This document shows positions 32,041 through 44,862 of a stretch of 64,000 bases of DNA, in pieces. The position numbers were made by a program, and so were the translations under genes. Where the stretch lies: the NCBI GenBank assembly GCA_016713535.1, contig JADJOY010000001.1, forward strand, positions 496,001-560,000, read 5' to 3'. The stretch's first letter is position 1, and each line of letters starts with the position of its first letter. This DNA comes from Deltaproteobacteria bacterium (GTDB lineage: Bacteria > JADJOY01). Under the pieces are notes generated by a model. It was given only the letters and a program-made list of their open reading frames with translations, ran no database searches and was not told the DNA's origin.

Positions 32041-32068
32041 TTGACTACTTTCCCGGACGACCATAACT
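32041..32068 (+). promoter_or_regulatory. Candidate promoter for the DUF465 gene
   Basis: TTGACT (32041-32046) followed after 15-16 bases by CATAAC(T) (32062-32068). It lies in the 120-base gap after tsaB, and the local sequence is more AT-rich than its surroundings. The gene starts about 80 bases downstream. Confidence 0.4.
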
Positions 32069-32145
32069 GAGCGTGATTGCAACGAAATAGCTGCCTGGCC
32101 GAGTGCGGTCAGGAACTACGCTAGCAGGCGGGAGGCAACCCAGGT

Positions 32146-32366
32146 ATGGAGGAGCGCGATCTCAACCTGATCTCTGGTCTCCCTACCCAGCAACCCAGAG
32201 CTCCAGAGCCTGATGAAGGAGCATCAGGGGCTCGAACGGAAGATCGACGACCTCGATCGAAGGCATTCCTCAGCGAAGACGAGAAGGTCGAAAGAAGCGT
32301 CTGCAGAAGCTCAAACTGCGCGGTCGCGACCGGATCGAAGAGATCATCAAGCCTCATCGCAACTGA
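32146..32366 (+). CDS. DUF465 (YdcH-like) small helical protein, three frameshifts in this record
   Basis: No single frame looks real, but three frames joined give a DUF465 protein. ATG 32146 (after GGAGG at 32131) begins MEERDLNLIS. A second frame reads NPELQSLMKEHQGLERKIDD and LDRRH. The first frame resumes at FLSEDEKVER. A third reads KRLQKLKLRGRDRIEEIIK and ends PHRN at TGA 32364-32366. The shifts are one extra base near 32170-32195, a lost T in CATTCC (about 32266) and a lost A in AGAAGC (about 32292). Repaired length is 73 residues, as expected for this family. Function unknown. Confidence 0.75.
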
Positions 32367-33572
<1,206 letters not shown>

Positions 33573-33593
33573 TGTCGAGCGGGAGGTCGGGCC

Positions 33594-34501
33594 ATGGCGT
33601 TGCGGCGAATGCGTGATCCCGGAGCCCGGGGAGCCGGACGCCGGCGCGGCGAGCGGAGTGCCCGTTCGGTCGACATGCGCAAGGGCATCTATCTGCTGCC
33701 CAACTTGTGCACGTCGATGAGCATCGTGTTCGGGTTCTGGTCCGTGGTCCTCGCAGCGTCCGGGCGCGTCGAGGCCGCGGCCTGGAAGATCCTGTGGTGT
33801 TTCGTGTTCGATGGCCTCGATGGCCGGATCGCTCGGCTGACGCGGACCACCAGCAAGTTCGGTGTCGAGTTCGACTCGCTCGCCGACGTCGTCTCGTTCG
33901 GGATGGCCCCCGCGTTCCTGGTCTTTCAGTGGGGGCTGCGCGGTTACGGACGGTGGGGCTGGATCGCCGCGTGCATCTTCCTGATCGGTGGCGCCGTGCG
34001 CCTCGCGCGCTTCAACGTTCAGGTCGGAACCGTCGACTCGAAGCGGTTCGTCGGTTTGCCCATTCCACTGGCCGCCAGCGTTCTGGTCACCACGATCCTG
34101 CTCGTCGGAGATCTGGGGCGCGGCATGCAACGGATCCCGATCGTGCTGGGGTTGCCGCTGGCCCTTGCGTTCCTGATGGTGAGTACGCTGCCGTATCGGT
34201 CCTTCAAGGAGTTCGATCCCAGGGCGCGACACCCGGTGGGGCTCTTCTTCGCGATCCTTGCCGTGGTGATGCTCGCGGTGGCCGAGACCAAGATCACGCT
34301 CTTCACGATCGCCATCGCCTACGCCCTTTCTGGCCCCATCACGTGGGTCTTGACGCGGATGCGTGTATCGACCGCCGGCCCCGGCCGCACGGCGGCAGCC
34401 GGACCACCGGACCTCAAGGTGGTGGGCGGGGCGCGCGCGGGCGACGAGGGCAGCGCGGATCGGGTGGGGGACCGGTCGGGCAGTGCAACGGGGGGCGTGC
34501 C

Positions 34502-34505
<4 letters not shown>
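33594..34505 (+). CDS. pssA: CDP-diacylglycerol-serine O-phosphatidyltransferase
   Basis: Membrane enzyme that makes phosphatidylserine, precursor of phosphatidylethanolamine. 303 residues from ATG 33594; a Met at residue 28 ([14 protein letters not shown]) is a possible later start. The CDP-alcohol phosphotransferase motif is complete: [11 protein letters not shown] then [14 protein letters not shown]. Six or so hydrophobic helices are visible. The C-terminal 40 residues are Gly/Arg/Ala-rich and low-complexity. The stop overlaps the leuA start (ATGA at 34502). No psd (decarboxylase) gene is seen here, though it often sits next to pssA. Confidence 0.93.
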
Positions 34506-36064
<1,559 letters not shown>

Positions 36065-36113
36065 TCCGGCGGCCATCGATCGACCAACTGCGACGAAAGG
36101 GAACGAGAGCGTC

Positions 36114-37145
36114 ATGGGCTTGCGTGCTAGTGGTTATCGAGTAGCGGTGATGGGGGCGACTGGCGCCGTCGGGAACGAGATGGTGCGGGTTCTCGAGGAG
36201 CGAGGCTTCCCGGTCGCGAGCCTCAAGCTCCTCGCATCGATTCGCTCCGCGGGGAGCACGATCGAGTTTCGGGGAGCGGATGTGCGAGTCGAGGAGCTCA
36301 CGGATCGCTCGTTCGACGGCGTCGAGATCGTGCTCGCGAGCGCTGGGGCATCGGTCAGCCAGCGATTCGCGCCCGCCGCTGCCGCGGCCGGCGCGGTGAT
36401 CATCGACAACACGAGCGCCTTCCGGATGGAGCCGGATGTGCCGCTAGTCGTTCCGGAGGTCAATCCGCACGCGATCGCGGACTACCCGAAGCGGCGGATC
36501 ATCGCGAACCCCAATTGCTCGACGATCCAGATGGTGGTTGCGCTGAAGCCCCTCCACGATGCCGCGCGGATCAAGCGCATCATCGTGGACACTTATCAGT
36601 CCACTTCGGGCGCGGGAAAGCGGGCCATGGAGGAACTCGAGAGCCAGACCGCCGATCGCCTCAACGGTCGTGAGGTGTTGCCCAAGATCTTCCCGCATCC
36701 GATCGCGTTCAACTGCCTCCCCCACATCGACTCCTTCCTCGACAACGGCTACACGAAGGAAGAGATGAAGATGGTCAACGAGACGCGCAAGATCCTCGAG
36801 GATCCGTCGATCCTGGTCAGCGCGACGACGGTGCGTGTTCCGGTCTTCTATGGACACTCGGAAGCGGTCCACATCGAAACCGAGCGCCCGCTCAGCCCGG
36901 CGGATGCGCGCAAGTTGCTCGAGAACGCGCCCGGGGTCGAGGTCGTCGACGAGCCGGCGGAGAAGCGTTACCCGACGGCAATCGACGCCGCCGGGACCGA
37001 CCCGGTGTACGTCGGTCGGATCCGGCAAGACCTCGCCTTCGAGAACGGCCTCGCCATGTGGATCGTGTCCGACAACATCCGCAAGGGTGCCGCGCTGAAC
37101 GCGGTGCAGATCGCCGAGTGCCTCGGGCGCGACTACCTGAGCTGA
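36114..37145 (+). CDS. asd: Aspartate-semialdehyde dehydrogenase
   Basis: Reduces aspartyl phosphate to the semialdehyde, the branch point for Lys, Met, Thr and diaminopimelate. 343 residues from ATG 36114, preceded by GAAAGGGAACGAGAG. Seen: VAVMGATGAVGNEMVRVLEE (NADP loop), catalytic Cys in IANPNCSTIQMV, YQSTSGAGKRAMEEL, and His in VYVG-side region FYGHSEAVHIET. It resembles the Gram-positive/deltaproteobacterial type more than the E. coli type. truA follows by about 25 bases. Confidence 0.95.
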   Translation: MGLRASGYRVAVMGATGAVGNEMVRVLEERGFPVASLKLLASIRSAGSTIEFRGADVRVEELTDRSFDGVEIVLASAGASVSQRFAPAAAAAGAVIIDNTSAFRMEPDVPLVVPEVNPHAIADYPKRRIIANPNCSTIQMVVALKPLHDAARIKRIIVDTYQSTSGAGKRAMEELESQTADRLNGREVLPKIFPHPIAFNCLPHIDSFLDNGYTKEEMKMVNETRKILEDPSILVSATTVRVPVFYGHSEAVHIETERPLSPADARKLLENAPGVEVVDEPAEKRYPTAIDAAGTDPVYVGRIRQDLAFENGLAMWIVSDNIRKGAALNAVQIAECLGRDYLS

Positions 37146-37170
37146 TCTCGAGCGCCGGCCCCGCGGAACC

Positions 37171-38007
37171 GTGGCGTTGCTCCCGATGAGCGGCGTCGTA
37201 TCGGCCAGCGGCCGGTCGAGCTGGGAGGAGTCGCGGTCGGGACGCAACCTCCGGCTCCGACTCGCTTACGAAGGTACCGACTTTCACGGTTGGCAGATTC
37301 AGCCGTCGGTGCGGACCGTCCAGGGGGACCTCGGCGCGGCGCTGGCTCGCATCGCGGGTGAGCCGGTTCGGGTGGCAGGAGCGAGCCGGACCGACGCAGG
37401 CGTGCATGCCCGCGCACAGGTGGCCACGGTCCGGGTTCAGTCCGCCATCCGTTGCGACGACCTCGTCCGCGCACTCAACGCGATCCTTCGTGCGGACGTG
37501 GTGGTGCTGAGCGCCGACGAGGTACCGGCGGAGTTCCACGCTCGGTTCTCGGCTCTCGGCAAGCGGTACCGTTATCGAGTGCGTAACGACACGCTGCGCG
37601 AGCCGTGGAATCGGGCACACGCCTGGCACGTCGCCCGCCCCCTCGACGTGCTGGCGATGCGCGCCGAGGCGTCCACGTTGGTGGGGATCCACGATTTCTC
37701 TGCTTTCCAGGCGACGGGCTCCCATGTGGCGAGCCCGGTTCGCGACATGCGCTCGGTCGAGGTCCACCAGGAGGGGGCGGAGGTCACGATCGTGCTGGTC
37801 GCGGATGGTTTTCTCCGGCACATGGTTCGGAATATCGTGGGAACGCTGGTCGACGTGGGGCTCGGACATCGGCCCCCCGGTTCGACACTCGCGGCGCTGT
37901 CCGCCCGGGACCGGAGAGCCGCCGGGCCTACCGCACCTGCGCATGGACTCTGGCTAGAAGAAGTGTTCTACCCGCCCGAACTCAAGCGTGAGGCCACGAC
38001 ACGATGA
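37171..38007 (+). CDS. truA: tRNA pseudouridine(38-40) synthase TruA
   Basis: Makes pseudouridine in the anticodon stem. About 278 residues from GTG 37171; ATG 37186 (MSGVVSASG) is five codons later and may be the real start. The catalytic Asp is in GASRTDAGVHARAQVA. Other landmarks are LAYEGTDFHGWQIQP, GKRYRYRVRN, the stretch HDFSAFQATGS and FLRHMVRNIVGTLVDVG. The first 28 residues are an unconserved extension. The stop overlaps the pilT start (ATGA at 38004). Confidence 0.94.
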   Translation: MALLPMSGVVSASGRSSWEESRSGRNLRLRLAYEGTDFHGWQIQPSVRTVQGDLGAALARIAGEPVRVAGASRTDAGVHARAQVATVRVQSAIRCDDLVRALNAILRADVVVLSADEVPAEFHARFSALGKRYRYRVRNDTLREPWNRAHAWHVARPLDVLAMRAEASTLVGIHDFSAFQATGSHVASPVRDMRSVEVHQEGAEVTIVLVADGFLRHMVRNIVGTLVDVGLGHRPPGSTLAALSARDRRAAGPTAPAHGLWLEEVFYPPELKREATTR

Positions 38008-39161
38008 CGACCCCTCCGCCGTCGTTCGACAAGGCCGCGAAGCCTACCGATCCGCTGGTCGAGCCGGCGCAGGTGTTCGATGCCGTGCTGCGCAAGGCGG
38101 TGGAGCTCGGCGCCTCCGACGTTCACATCACCGCAGGCAACCCCTTTCGGGTCCGGATCAATGTACAGATCCGTGCCTTGCAGGGAACGCCGCCGCTCAC
38201 GCCGAGCGATACCGAGGCGATCGCCAAGCGGATCCTGCTCGGGTCGAAACGGGCAACGCCGGCCGACGTCGACCAGCAGGTCCGTGAGCTCCGCGACCTC
38301 GACTGCTCCTACGGCCTCGCCGGGGCAGGGCGGTTCCGGGTCAACATCTGCTCCCAGCGCGGCTCCATCGCGCTGGTGCTGCGAAACATCCCGATGCGTA
38401 TTCCGAACTTCGACGAGCTCGGGTTACCGGCGGTGCTGAACCAGGTCGCGACCGCGGAGCGCGGTTTGATCCTGGTCACGGGCGTCACGGGCAGTGGCAA
38501 GAGCACGACGATGGCGGCGATGCTGGACCTGATCAACCGCACGCGAAACCTCAAGATCGTCACGATCGAGGATCCGATCGAGTACCTGCACAAGGATGCG
38601 CGCAGCACGGTGCTGCAGCGTGAAGTCGGCAGTGACACCGAGAGTTTCGCCAAGGCGATGCGCGCCGCGCTTCGTCAGGACCCCGACGTGGTCATGGTCG
38701 GCGAGATGCGCGATCGGGAGACGATCGACATCGCGCTCAAGGCCGCCGAGACCGGTCACGTGGTGCTCTCCACCCTCCATACCTCGGATGTCGTGAAGAC
38801 CATCCAGCGCGTCATCGGTGTGTACGATCTCTCGGAAATGGCGGCCGCGCGGCTTCGGCTGGCGGAAAACCTCCAAGCAGTCATCGCCCAACGCCTCATC
38901 CCGAGGGCCGACGGCGGAGGGCGTTTGCCGGCCGTGGAGGTGATGCGAACCACGCTGGCGATCCGGGAGTCGATCATCAGCCCGGAGAAGACCGACCTGA
39001 TCCGTGACCTCGTGCATCGTGGCACCGATCAATACGGCATGCAGACCTTCGATCAGCATCTGCGCCAGCTGTACCTGAGTCAGCTCATCACCTACGAGAC
39101 CGCTCGCACCGCGGCGACGAGCCCCGCGGATTTCGAACGGAACCTTCATTTCACCACCTGA
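38004..39161 (+). CDS. pilT: Type IV pilus retraction ATPase, PilT/PilU family
   Basis: Secretion-superfamily ATPase that powers pilus retraction. 385 residues from ATG 38004. Seen: ELGASDVHITAGNPFRVRIN, Walker A VTGVTGSGKSTTMAAML, Asp box IVTIEDPIEYLH, Walker B LRQDPDVVMVGEMRDRET and His box HVVLSTLHTSDVV. The usual AIRNLIRE-type retraction motif of PilT is replaced by LIRDLVHRGTDQYGMQTFDQ, closer to some PilU-like proteins, so paralogue identity is open. It has no pilus genes beside it; the Tad system at 54-64 kb uses its own ATPase. Confidence 0.9.
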   Translation: MTTPPPSFDKAAKPTDPLVEPAQVFDAVLRKAVELGASDVHITAGNPFRVRINVQIRALQGTPPLTPSDTEAIAKRILLGSKRATPADVDQQVRELRDLDCSYGLAGAGRFRVNICSQRGSIALVLRNIPMRIPNFDELGLPAVLNQVATAERGLILVTGVTGSGKSTTMAAMLDLINRTRNLKIVTIEDPIEYLHKDARSTVLQREVGSDTESFAKAMRAALRQDPDVVMVGEMRDRETIDIALKAAETGHVVLSTLHTSDVVKTIQRVIGVYDLSEMAAARLRLAENLQAVIAQRLIPRADGGGRLPAVEVMRTTLAIRESIISPEKTDLIRDLVHRGTDQYGMQTFDQHLRQLYLSQLITYETARTAATSPADFERNLHFTT

Positions 39162-39246
39162 CGCTGGATTCAGGTGGGCGTGGTCACTGGGGTTTTGGGC
39201 ACGATCGACAGCCTTCGTCGAGGGGTGTTTGAGCGGCGCAGCGGGG

Positions 39247-39252
39247 TTGACA
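39247..39252 (+). promoter_or_regulatory. Consensus -35 element in the rplM upstream region
   Basis: TTGACA (39247-39252) lies about 100 bases before rplM in a 191-base gap after pilT. A -10 at the right distance is weak (CACCCT, 39270-39275), so this is only a candidate for the rplM-rpsI promoter. Nothing else was found in the gap. Confidence 0.35.
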
Positions 39253-39352
39253 TCCACCGGCGAGTGAACCACCCTTGGTCGTTTACCTGCGGCGCCCGCT
39301 GCGCGGTTCGATCCGCCCCCGTGCGCCAGAAATCCCGGGAAGAGCTGCAGAC

Positions 39353-39784
39353 ATGAAGACCTACAATGCCAAGCCGGGCGAGGTCGAGCGCAAGTGGGTG
39401 CTCCTCGATGCGCAAGACCAAGTCCTCGGTCGTCTCGCCACGAAGGCCGCGACCTTGTTGATGGGCAAGCACAAGCCTGAGTACACGCCGCACGTCGACA
39501 CCGGCGAGTTCGTCGTGGTCGTGAACGCCGCGGGGGTGAAGCTCACGGGGCGCAAGCTCGATCAGAAGACCTACTACCGGCATACCGGCTACCCGGGCGG
39601 CATCCGTTCTCGCTCGGCGCGAGAGGTCCTCGAGAAGCGGCCCGAGTGGATGATCCGTGAAGCGGTGAAGGGCATGCTGCCCAAGAACATCTTGGGACGT
39701 CAGCTCATCACGAAGCTCAAGGTCTACGCGGATGGTCAGCATCCGCACGCGGCGCAGAAGCCCGCCGCAATCACGGTGGACTGA
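39353..39784 (+). CDS. rplM: 50S ribosomal protein L13
   Basis: 143 residues from ATG 39353 ([20 protein letters not shown]). Seen: [51 protein letters not shown] and [19 protein letters not shown]. These are the L13 landmarks, and the length is the bacterial norm. The longer frame upstream lacks conservation. rpsI follows by 41 bases, the universal pairing. Confidence 0.97.
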   Translation: MKTYNAKPGEVERKWVLLDAQDQVLGRLATKAATLLMGKHKPEYTPHVDTGEFVVVVNAAGVKLTGRKLDQKTYYRHTGYPGGIRSRSAREVLEKRPEWMIREAVKGMLPKNILGRQLITKLKVYADGQHPHAAQKPAAITVD

Positions 39785-39825
39785 GCAGGCCGATTCCGCA
39801 TCCGATCGAAAGCAACGAGAGGTAG

Positions 39826-40302
39826 ATGGTGATCAGCGAAGCCAAGGCAGAAGGTTCGACTACGGCAGCCCCGAGCAGCGGGCGTCGCATCGTCTCGCGA
39901 GCAAAGTCCTCGTCGGGCTTCAAGCTCTACGCAACCGGCAAGCGCAAGACGTCGGTGGCGCGAGTTTGGCTCACACCCGGCGACGGGACCATCAAGGTGA
40001 ACCGCCGGGCCTTCGAGGATTACTTCCCGCTCGAGCCTCGACGACTCGCGGTGCTCAAGCCCCTCGAGCTCACCAACCAGCGCAGTGCGCTCAACGTGAA
40101 CGCGACGGTTCGCGGGGGTGGTCCGACGGGTCAGGCCGAGGCAATCCGCCACGGCATCGCCAAGGCGCTGCTGGAGCTCGACCCCGAGGTTCGGCCGACC
40201 CTCAAGCGCGAGGGGCTCATCCGCCGCGACGCGCGCATCAAAGAGCGCAAGAAGTACGGCCAGCGAGCGGCGCGGGCGCGGTTCCAGTTCTCGAAGCGTT
40301 GA
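39826..40302 (+). CDS. rpsI: 30S ribosomal protein S9
   Basis: 158 residues from ATG 39826. A low-complexity N-terminal extension of about 30 residues (Ser/Ala/Gly-rich) precedes the core [20 protein letters not shown]. Then come [33 protein letters not shown] and the Arg/Lys-rich tail [17 protein letters not shown], whose end reaches the ribosomal P site. The core matches the usual 130-residue S9; the extension is lineage-specific. A terminator hairpin follows. Confidence 0.97.
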   Translation: MVISEAKAEGSTTAAPSSGRRIVSRAKSSSGFKLYATGKRKTSVARVWLTPGDGTIKVNRRAFEDYFPLEPRRLAVLKPLELTNQRSALNVNATVRGGGPTGQAEAIRHGIAKALLELDPEVRPTLKREGLIRRDARIKERKKYGQRAARARFQFSKR

Positions 40303-40339
40303 ACCACGTGCCTGGGGCGGCGAGCCCTACGGCACGATC

Positions 40340-40371
40340 CGGGCGCGGCCTTTCGGGGCGGCGCCCGTTTT
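40340..40371 (+). terminator. Intrinsic terminator between rpsI and argC
   Basis: CGGGCGC (40340-40346) pairs with GCGCCCG (40361-40367) and TTTT follows (40368-40371). The loop contains additional GC pairing. It lies between the rpsI stop (40302) and the argC start (40397), so argC probably depends partly on read-through. Confidence 0.6.
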
Positions 40372-40396
40372 GCTCCTGGGCGAAGAGGGCAACGAG

Positions 40397-41449
40397 ATGA
40401 CGGCCGAACGGCTCGGCGTGGCGATCGCGGGTGTCACCGGGTACACGGGCATCGAGCTGGCGCGAATCCTGAGTCGCCACCCTCGCGTGGATCTGTGCTT
40501 CCTGGGTGGTCGGTCCAAGGCTGGTGAGCCGATCGAGATGGGCGCGCCGTCGCTGGCAAGTATCGTGACCGGCACGGTGGAGGAGCTGGACCCGGACCGC
40601 ATCGCTCGTCGTGCCCAGGTGGCGTTTCTGGCGCTGCCTCACGGGGCCGCCGCAGATGTCGCCGTCCCACTGCTCGATCGTGGCCTCACCGTGATTGACC
40701 TGAGCGCGGACTTCCGTCTCGACGATCCCGAAGTTCACCGCATTTGGTATGGGGAGCACACGGCGCCGCAGCTCTCCGGTAAGGCGGTGTACGCGATGCC
40801 CGAGATCAATCGCGATCGCATTCGTGGTGCGCGTTTCCTCGCCTCGCCGGGGTGCTATCCCACAGCCGCGACCCTCTCACTCGCGCCGCTCGTCGCTGAG
40901 GGATGGGTCGATGCCGGCGATCTGATCGTCGACTCGAAGTCCGGTGCCTCGGGGGCAGGGCGCAGCGCCTCGGTCGCGAATCTCCTCGCCGAGACCGGCG
41001 AGGCGATGCACGCTTACAACGTCACCCGGCATCGCCACACGCCCGAGATCGAGATGGCGCTCGGCATGGTGTGCGGCACCGACGTCCGGGTGACGTTCAC
41101 GCCCCATCTCGTGCCGATGAGCCGCGGGATCTTGTCGACAGCGTATGCCAGGCCGACGACCCGGCGCAGTGCCGCCGAGTTCCAGGCGCTCTACGAACGG
41201 TACTATCGCGAAGAGCCGTTCGTGCGAGTGCTGCCGCAGGACCGGTTGCCCGATACCGCGCACGTCCGGGGCTCGAACTTCATCGACATCGCGGTACGAG
41301 TCGACGAGCGGGCCGGCGGACGCATCATTGCGATCGCGGCCATCGACAACCTGGTCAAGGGCGCCTCGGGGCAAGCCGTGCAAGCCATGAACATCGCTCT
41401 CGGTATTCCGGAGACGACGGGAATCGACCTGCCGCCGATGTTTCCGTGA
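40397..41449 (+). CDS. argC: N-acetyl-gamma-glutamyl-phosphate reductase
   Basis: Third step of arginine synthesis, NADPH-dependent. 350 residues from ATG 40397, which follows GAAGAGGGCAACGAG. Rossmann start VAIAGVTGYTGIELARIL, the segment VIDLSADFRLDDPEVHRIWY, catalytic Cys in FLASPGCYPTAATLSLAP, SKSGASGAGR and the C-terminal IDNLVKGASGQAVQAMNIAL. The long upstream frame overlaps rpsI and is rejected. With ArgJ at 24 kb it gives two of the arginine enzymes. It faces the STT3-like gene, with 32 bases between stops. Confidence 0.95.
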   Translation: MTAERLGVAIAGVTGYTGIELARILSRHPRVDLCFLGGRSKAGEPIEMGAPSLASIVTGTVEELDPDRIARRAQVAFLALPHGAAADVAVPLLDRGLTVIDLSADFRLDDPEVHRIWYGEHTAPQLSGKAVYAMPEINRDRIRGARFLASPGCYPTAATLSLAPLVAEGWVDAGDLIVDSKSGASGAGRSASVANLLAETGEAMHAYNVTRHRHTPEIEMALGMVCGTDVRVTFTPHLVPMSRGILSTAYARPTTRRSAAEFQALYERYYREEPFVRVLPQDRLPDTAHVRGSNFIDIAVRVDERAGGRIIAIAAIDNLVKGASGQAVQAMNIALGIPETTGIDLPPMFP

Positions 41450-41481
41450 CGGCACTCCTCGTCTCGACTCGATGTGGCGGT

Positions 41482-43937
41482 TCAGCTCGGGCGGACCACG
41501 ATGGTGCCACCAGTCTCTACGTCCTCGTCGGTCACCGTGAGGGCGAGCGGCTCGTGACCCTCGATGGACAGCTCGCAAGAGGTCGCGCGAACCGGCAGCA
41601 TCGACCCAGCCCCGTAAGGTGTCCGTAGGCGTAGTTCGCCCTGGGCGTCGGCGGTTGCGGATCGCTCGTCGGTCCAGCTACGGCCGAGATTCGAGGTGAG
41701 GGTCGTGCGAAGCGTCGCTCGGGCGCCGGCCGCCAGGCTGGAAGCCCGGACCTCGGCTCCGCAACACGCTCGAAGATCTTGGTGGGGGCGACGATGCGCC
41801 CGAACGCCGCCGAGGCCGGCCCCGCCGCCTCGTAAACGAGCCGGAAGTGCTCGAGAGGGGGCGTGACCGTGGGGTCGATCGAGCCCGCGTCGGCGAAGAA
41901 GAGCCTCGGATAGACGAGCCCTTCGAACGGCTTCTGGACCTTCAGTCGTCGTGACGCGTCGGCGCTGAAGTAGGGCGCCAGCGAGCCGCTGACGAGCTCG
42001 TGCACCGTGGCGAGGTCCGCCGTCACATCGCTCAGAACCGCGTATCGGACCTTGCGTCGGTCGATGATCGCGATCGCTTCGGCCTCGGTCGTCGCGAGGA
42101 AGAATGCGATCGAGTCATCGAAGCCGTAGCCGTTGTTGTTCGCCACGACCGGACGTCGCGCCAGATACAGCGTGTAGTTGCCGAGATCCCAGAAGGTCAT
42201 GACGCCGTAGCTGGGTACGGCGTCGTCCGCGACGAACGAGCCTGGGTCAGGCGTGATCGCCTTGAGCGCGAGAAGCGCCGCCCGCTCGTTCTCCGGGAGA
42301 TCCACGTAGCCGGCGTTGAAGTGGGATAGGTAGCGAAGCCCGGGCGCGAGCATCACGACGGCGACCACCGCGACCGCGAGACTGCGGACGCTCTCGGAAA
42401 GCTGGATCTTCCCGGCGGCGGCGCGGACTTCGCCGAGGAGATCGGCCAGCAACACGGCTGCAAGAGAGGACACGAGGTAGACGTATTTCACCTGGGACAG
42501 CGCCATCGCGCCGACGGCGACGGCCCACACCGGTACGAGCCAGCGCATCTCGCGCGGGGCGCCACGCCGCCGCGCCATCAGCCACACGATGACGAGCGGG
42601 GCGAGAAACAGGATCGGCCCGACGTAGTCGAGTGCCCAGCGAGGGTCGAGCTTCCCGCCGGGATAGAGCAGCGGCGTGTACTCCTGGATGCTTCGGAGCC
42701 ATGCGGCGTTGTAGCTGAGCAAGTGGTGCGAGGCGTCGCTCGACGCCACTTCGTGGGAGGTCTTGTTGACGTGCCTGAGGGCGTTGGCGGTGGTCGACAG
42801 CGTGCCGCCAAGCTCGGTCGGCACCAGCAAAACCGCGGTGACTGCGAGGATGGCCAGGTGGGGACCGAGGGCTCGTAGCGCGCGCGCCGCCCCGCTACGG
42901 ACAGCGACGAGCGTGGTGGCACCGACAACGAACGCCGCCGCCACCAACAGGCTGAAGTGTGCCTGGAACCAGGAGAACGAGACGTAGGTGTTCTCGACCT
43001 CCATTCCGGCAAGCAGGTAGCGGGTGCCGGCCGCGAGCGTCACGACGTGGAGTGTGAAGAACGCCGCGAAATCTTCGGCGAGGGGCTCGCTTGGCCGTGC
43101 CGTTCGCCCGACCCGGGACAGCAGCGCGAGCCCGCCGAAGCCGGCCGCCACGCACACGAAGAGCAGCGAGCCCATCCAGACCAGGACCGCTGCGGTGGCG
43201 GCGAGCGCTGCCGCGATCCGAGGTCGCCAGCGACCCCACCCGGAGGCGGGTGACGCCTCCAGGTCGAACGAGCGAAACCCGAGCAGCGACGCGTAGAGCG
43301 CTCCGGACAGCAGGATCTCGGTGACGTGCTGGTCGGGACGCCCGACCGCGGAATACAGGACGTGGGCCGGCTGGATCGCCATCAGCGCGGCCGCGACGAT
43401 GCCCTCGCGCCGGCCGAGAAGCCGCCGCCCGATCAGATAGATCGGTAGCACCGCCAGCGCGCCGAGGATGGCGGGCGCCACCGCACCTACTTCTTCGACG
43501 AGGTTCTCGCTCGGGTGTGCGCCGCCGAGAGCCAGGATCGCCGCAGCGATCACCGTGTCGTGGAGCGGGGGCCACATCGTGACGCCACCGAACGGATGGT
43601 TCTCGAACGGGTCGCGGATCGGCACGCGTGGGAAGTGCTCGAGGCACATCCAGATGCGGCGCATGTGGTAGTAGGAGTCCGAGTCGTAGAAGCGGACACC
43701 GTCGGGCTGGAACACCCACCGAGAGGGCAAGAAGCGGAACGCCAGCGCCGCGAGCACGAGCGCGAGCAGGATGGGCCACACGGGCCGCTCCCCGGCGTGG
43801 GAATGCGACGTATCCGGCGGCACGTGGATCGACGGTGGCGGGACGGACGTCAACGCGGACCGGGCGCGGTCCGCGCGGTTGGCGCCGACGACCTCGCGGC
43901 TACCGACGGCCCCATCACCGCTGTACGCCCCAGCCAC
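41482..43937 (-). CDS. STT3/AglB-like oligosaccharyltransferase (frameshifted near its C-terminus in this record)
   Basis: Large membrane glycosyltransferase of the STT3/PglB/AglB (GT66) type, which moves lipid-linked glycans to protein Asn. From GTG 43937 there is a 50-residue lead, then about 12 hydrophobic helices. The first loop has [13 protein letters not shown], like archaeal Agl[13 protein letters not shown] fits the second acidic loop; [13 protein letters not shown] sits where the WWDYG motif occurs. One base seems lost in CC (41759-41760); restoring it gives [20 protein letters not shown] and a beta-rich tail ending IVVRPS at TGA 41482-41484, 818 residues. Start uncertain; it overlaps cysK slightly. 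Confidence 0.8.
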
Positions 43938-44862
43938 CCTCCTCGAGGGAGAGGCTCAAGTAGCGTTCACCCGGGTCCGGGATGATCGTGACGATGGTCT
44001 TGTCGCGTAGCTCCGATCGGGTCGCGAGCTTGAGCGCCGCCCACACGTTCGCCCCCCCGCTGAGCCCACCGAGGATCCCTTCCTCACGCGCCAGCCGCGC
44101 GGTCATGGCGTAAGCATCCTCGTCGCCCACAGTGATGATCTCGTCGAGGATCGACCGATCGAGGACATCGGGAACGAAACCCGCGCCGATCCCCTGGATA
44201 CCGTGGGGGCCTGGCCGACCGCCCGAGAGCACCGGCGAGTCGGCCGGCTCGACGCCCACGGTCAGCAGCGAAGGCTTGCGGGGCTTGAGCGACTGGCTGA
44301 CACCGGTGATGGTCCCGCCGGTGCCAACGCCGGTCACGAAGACGTCGATGGCACCGTCGGTGTCCGCCCAGATCTCCTCGGCGGTGGTGCAACGGTGGAT
44401 GGCTGGATTCGCGGGATTCTGGAACTGGTGCGGGATGAAGCTGTCGGGGATCTGCTCGGCAAGCTGGCGTGCGCGCTGGATCGCGCCGCGCATCCCCTCG
44501 ATGCCGGGCGTCAGCTCGAGGTCCGCGCCGAATCGCGCGAGCAGCGTCCGTCGCTCGACGCTCAGGTTGTCGGGCATCGTGAGGATGAGCCGGTAGCCGC
44601 GGGCGGCACACACGAAGGCAAGCGCGATCCCGGTGTTGCCGCTCGTGGGCTCGATGATCGTCGTTCGCCCGCGCTCGATCCGACCCTCGCGCTCGGCGGT
44701 GTCGATCATGTTCACGCCGATGCGATCCTTGACGCTTCCCAGGGGGTTGAAGAACTCGAGCTTGGCCAGAACGGTCGCATGCACCCCGCGGGTCACCTGA
44801 TTCAGTCGCACGATCGGCGTTCGTCCGATCGTGCGGGTGATGTCGGAGAAGATGTTCGCCAT
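43915..44862 (-). CDS. cysK: Cysteine synthase A (O-acetylserine sulfhydrylase)
   Basis: PLP enzyme that joins sulfide to O-acetylserine. 315 residues from ATG 44862 ([20 protein letters not shown]). The PLP Lys is in [13 protein letters not shown], the substrate loop is [13 protein letters not shown], and the phosphate-binding Gly-rich loop is [25 protein letters not shown] is the C-terminal signature. A longer upstream frame lacks conservation. It lies back to back with the cysO-cysM-mec operon, a second route to cysteine. Its end overlaps the STT3-like start by about 20 bases. Confidence 0.93.
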   Translation of the reverse strand: MANIFSDITRTIGRTPIVRLNQVTRGVHATVLAKLEFFNPLGSVKDRIGVNMIDTAEREGRIERGRTTIIEPTSGNTGIALAFVCAARGYRLILTMPDNLSVERRTLLARFGADLELTPGIEGMRGAIQRARQLAEQIPDSFIPHQFQNPANPAIHRCTTAEEIWADTDGAIDVFVTGVGTGGTITGVSQSLKPRKPSLLTVGVEPADSPVLSGGRPGPHGIQGIGAGFVPDVLDRSILDEIITVGDEDAYAMTARLAREEGILGGLSGGANVWAALKLATRSELRDKTIVTIIPDPGERYLSLSLEEGGWGVQR

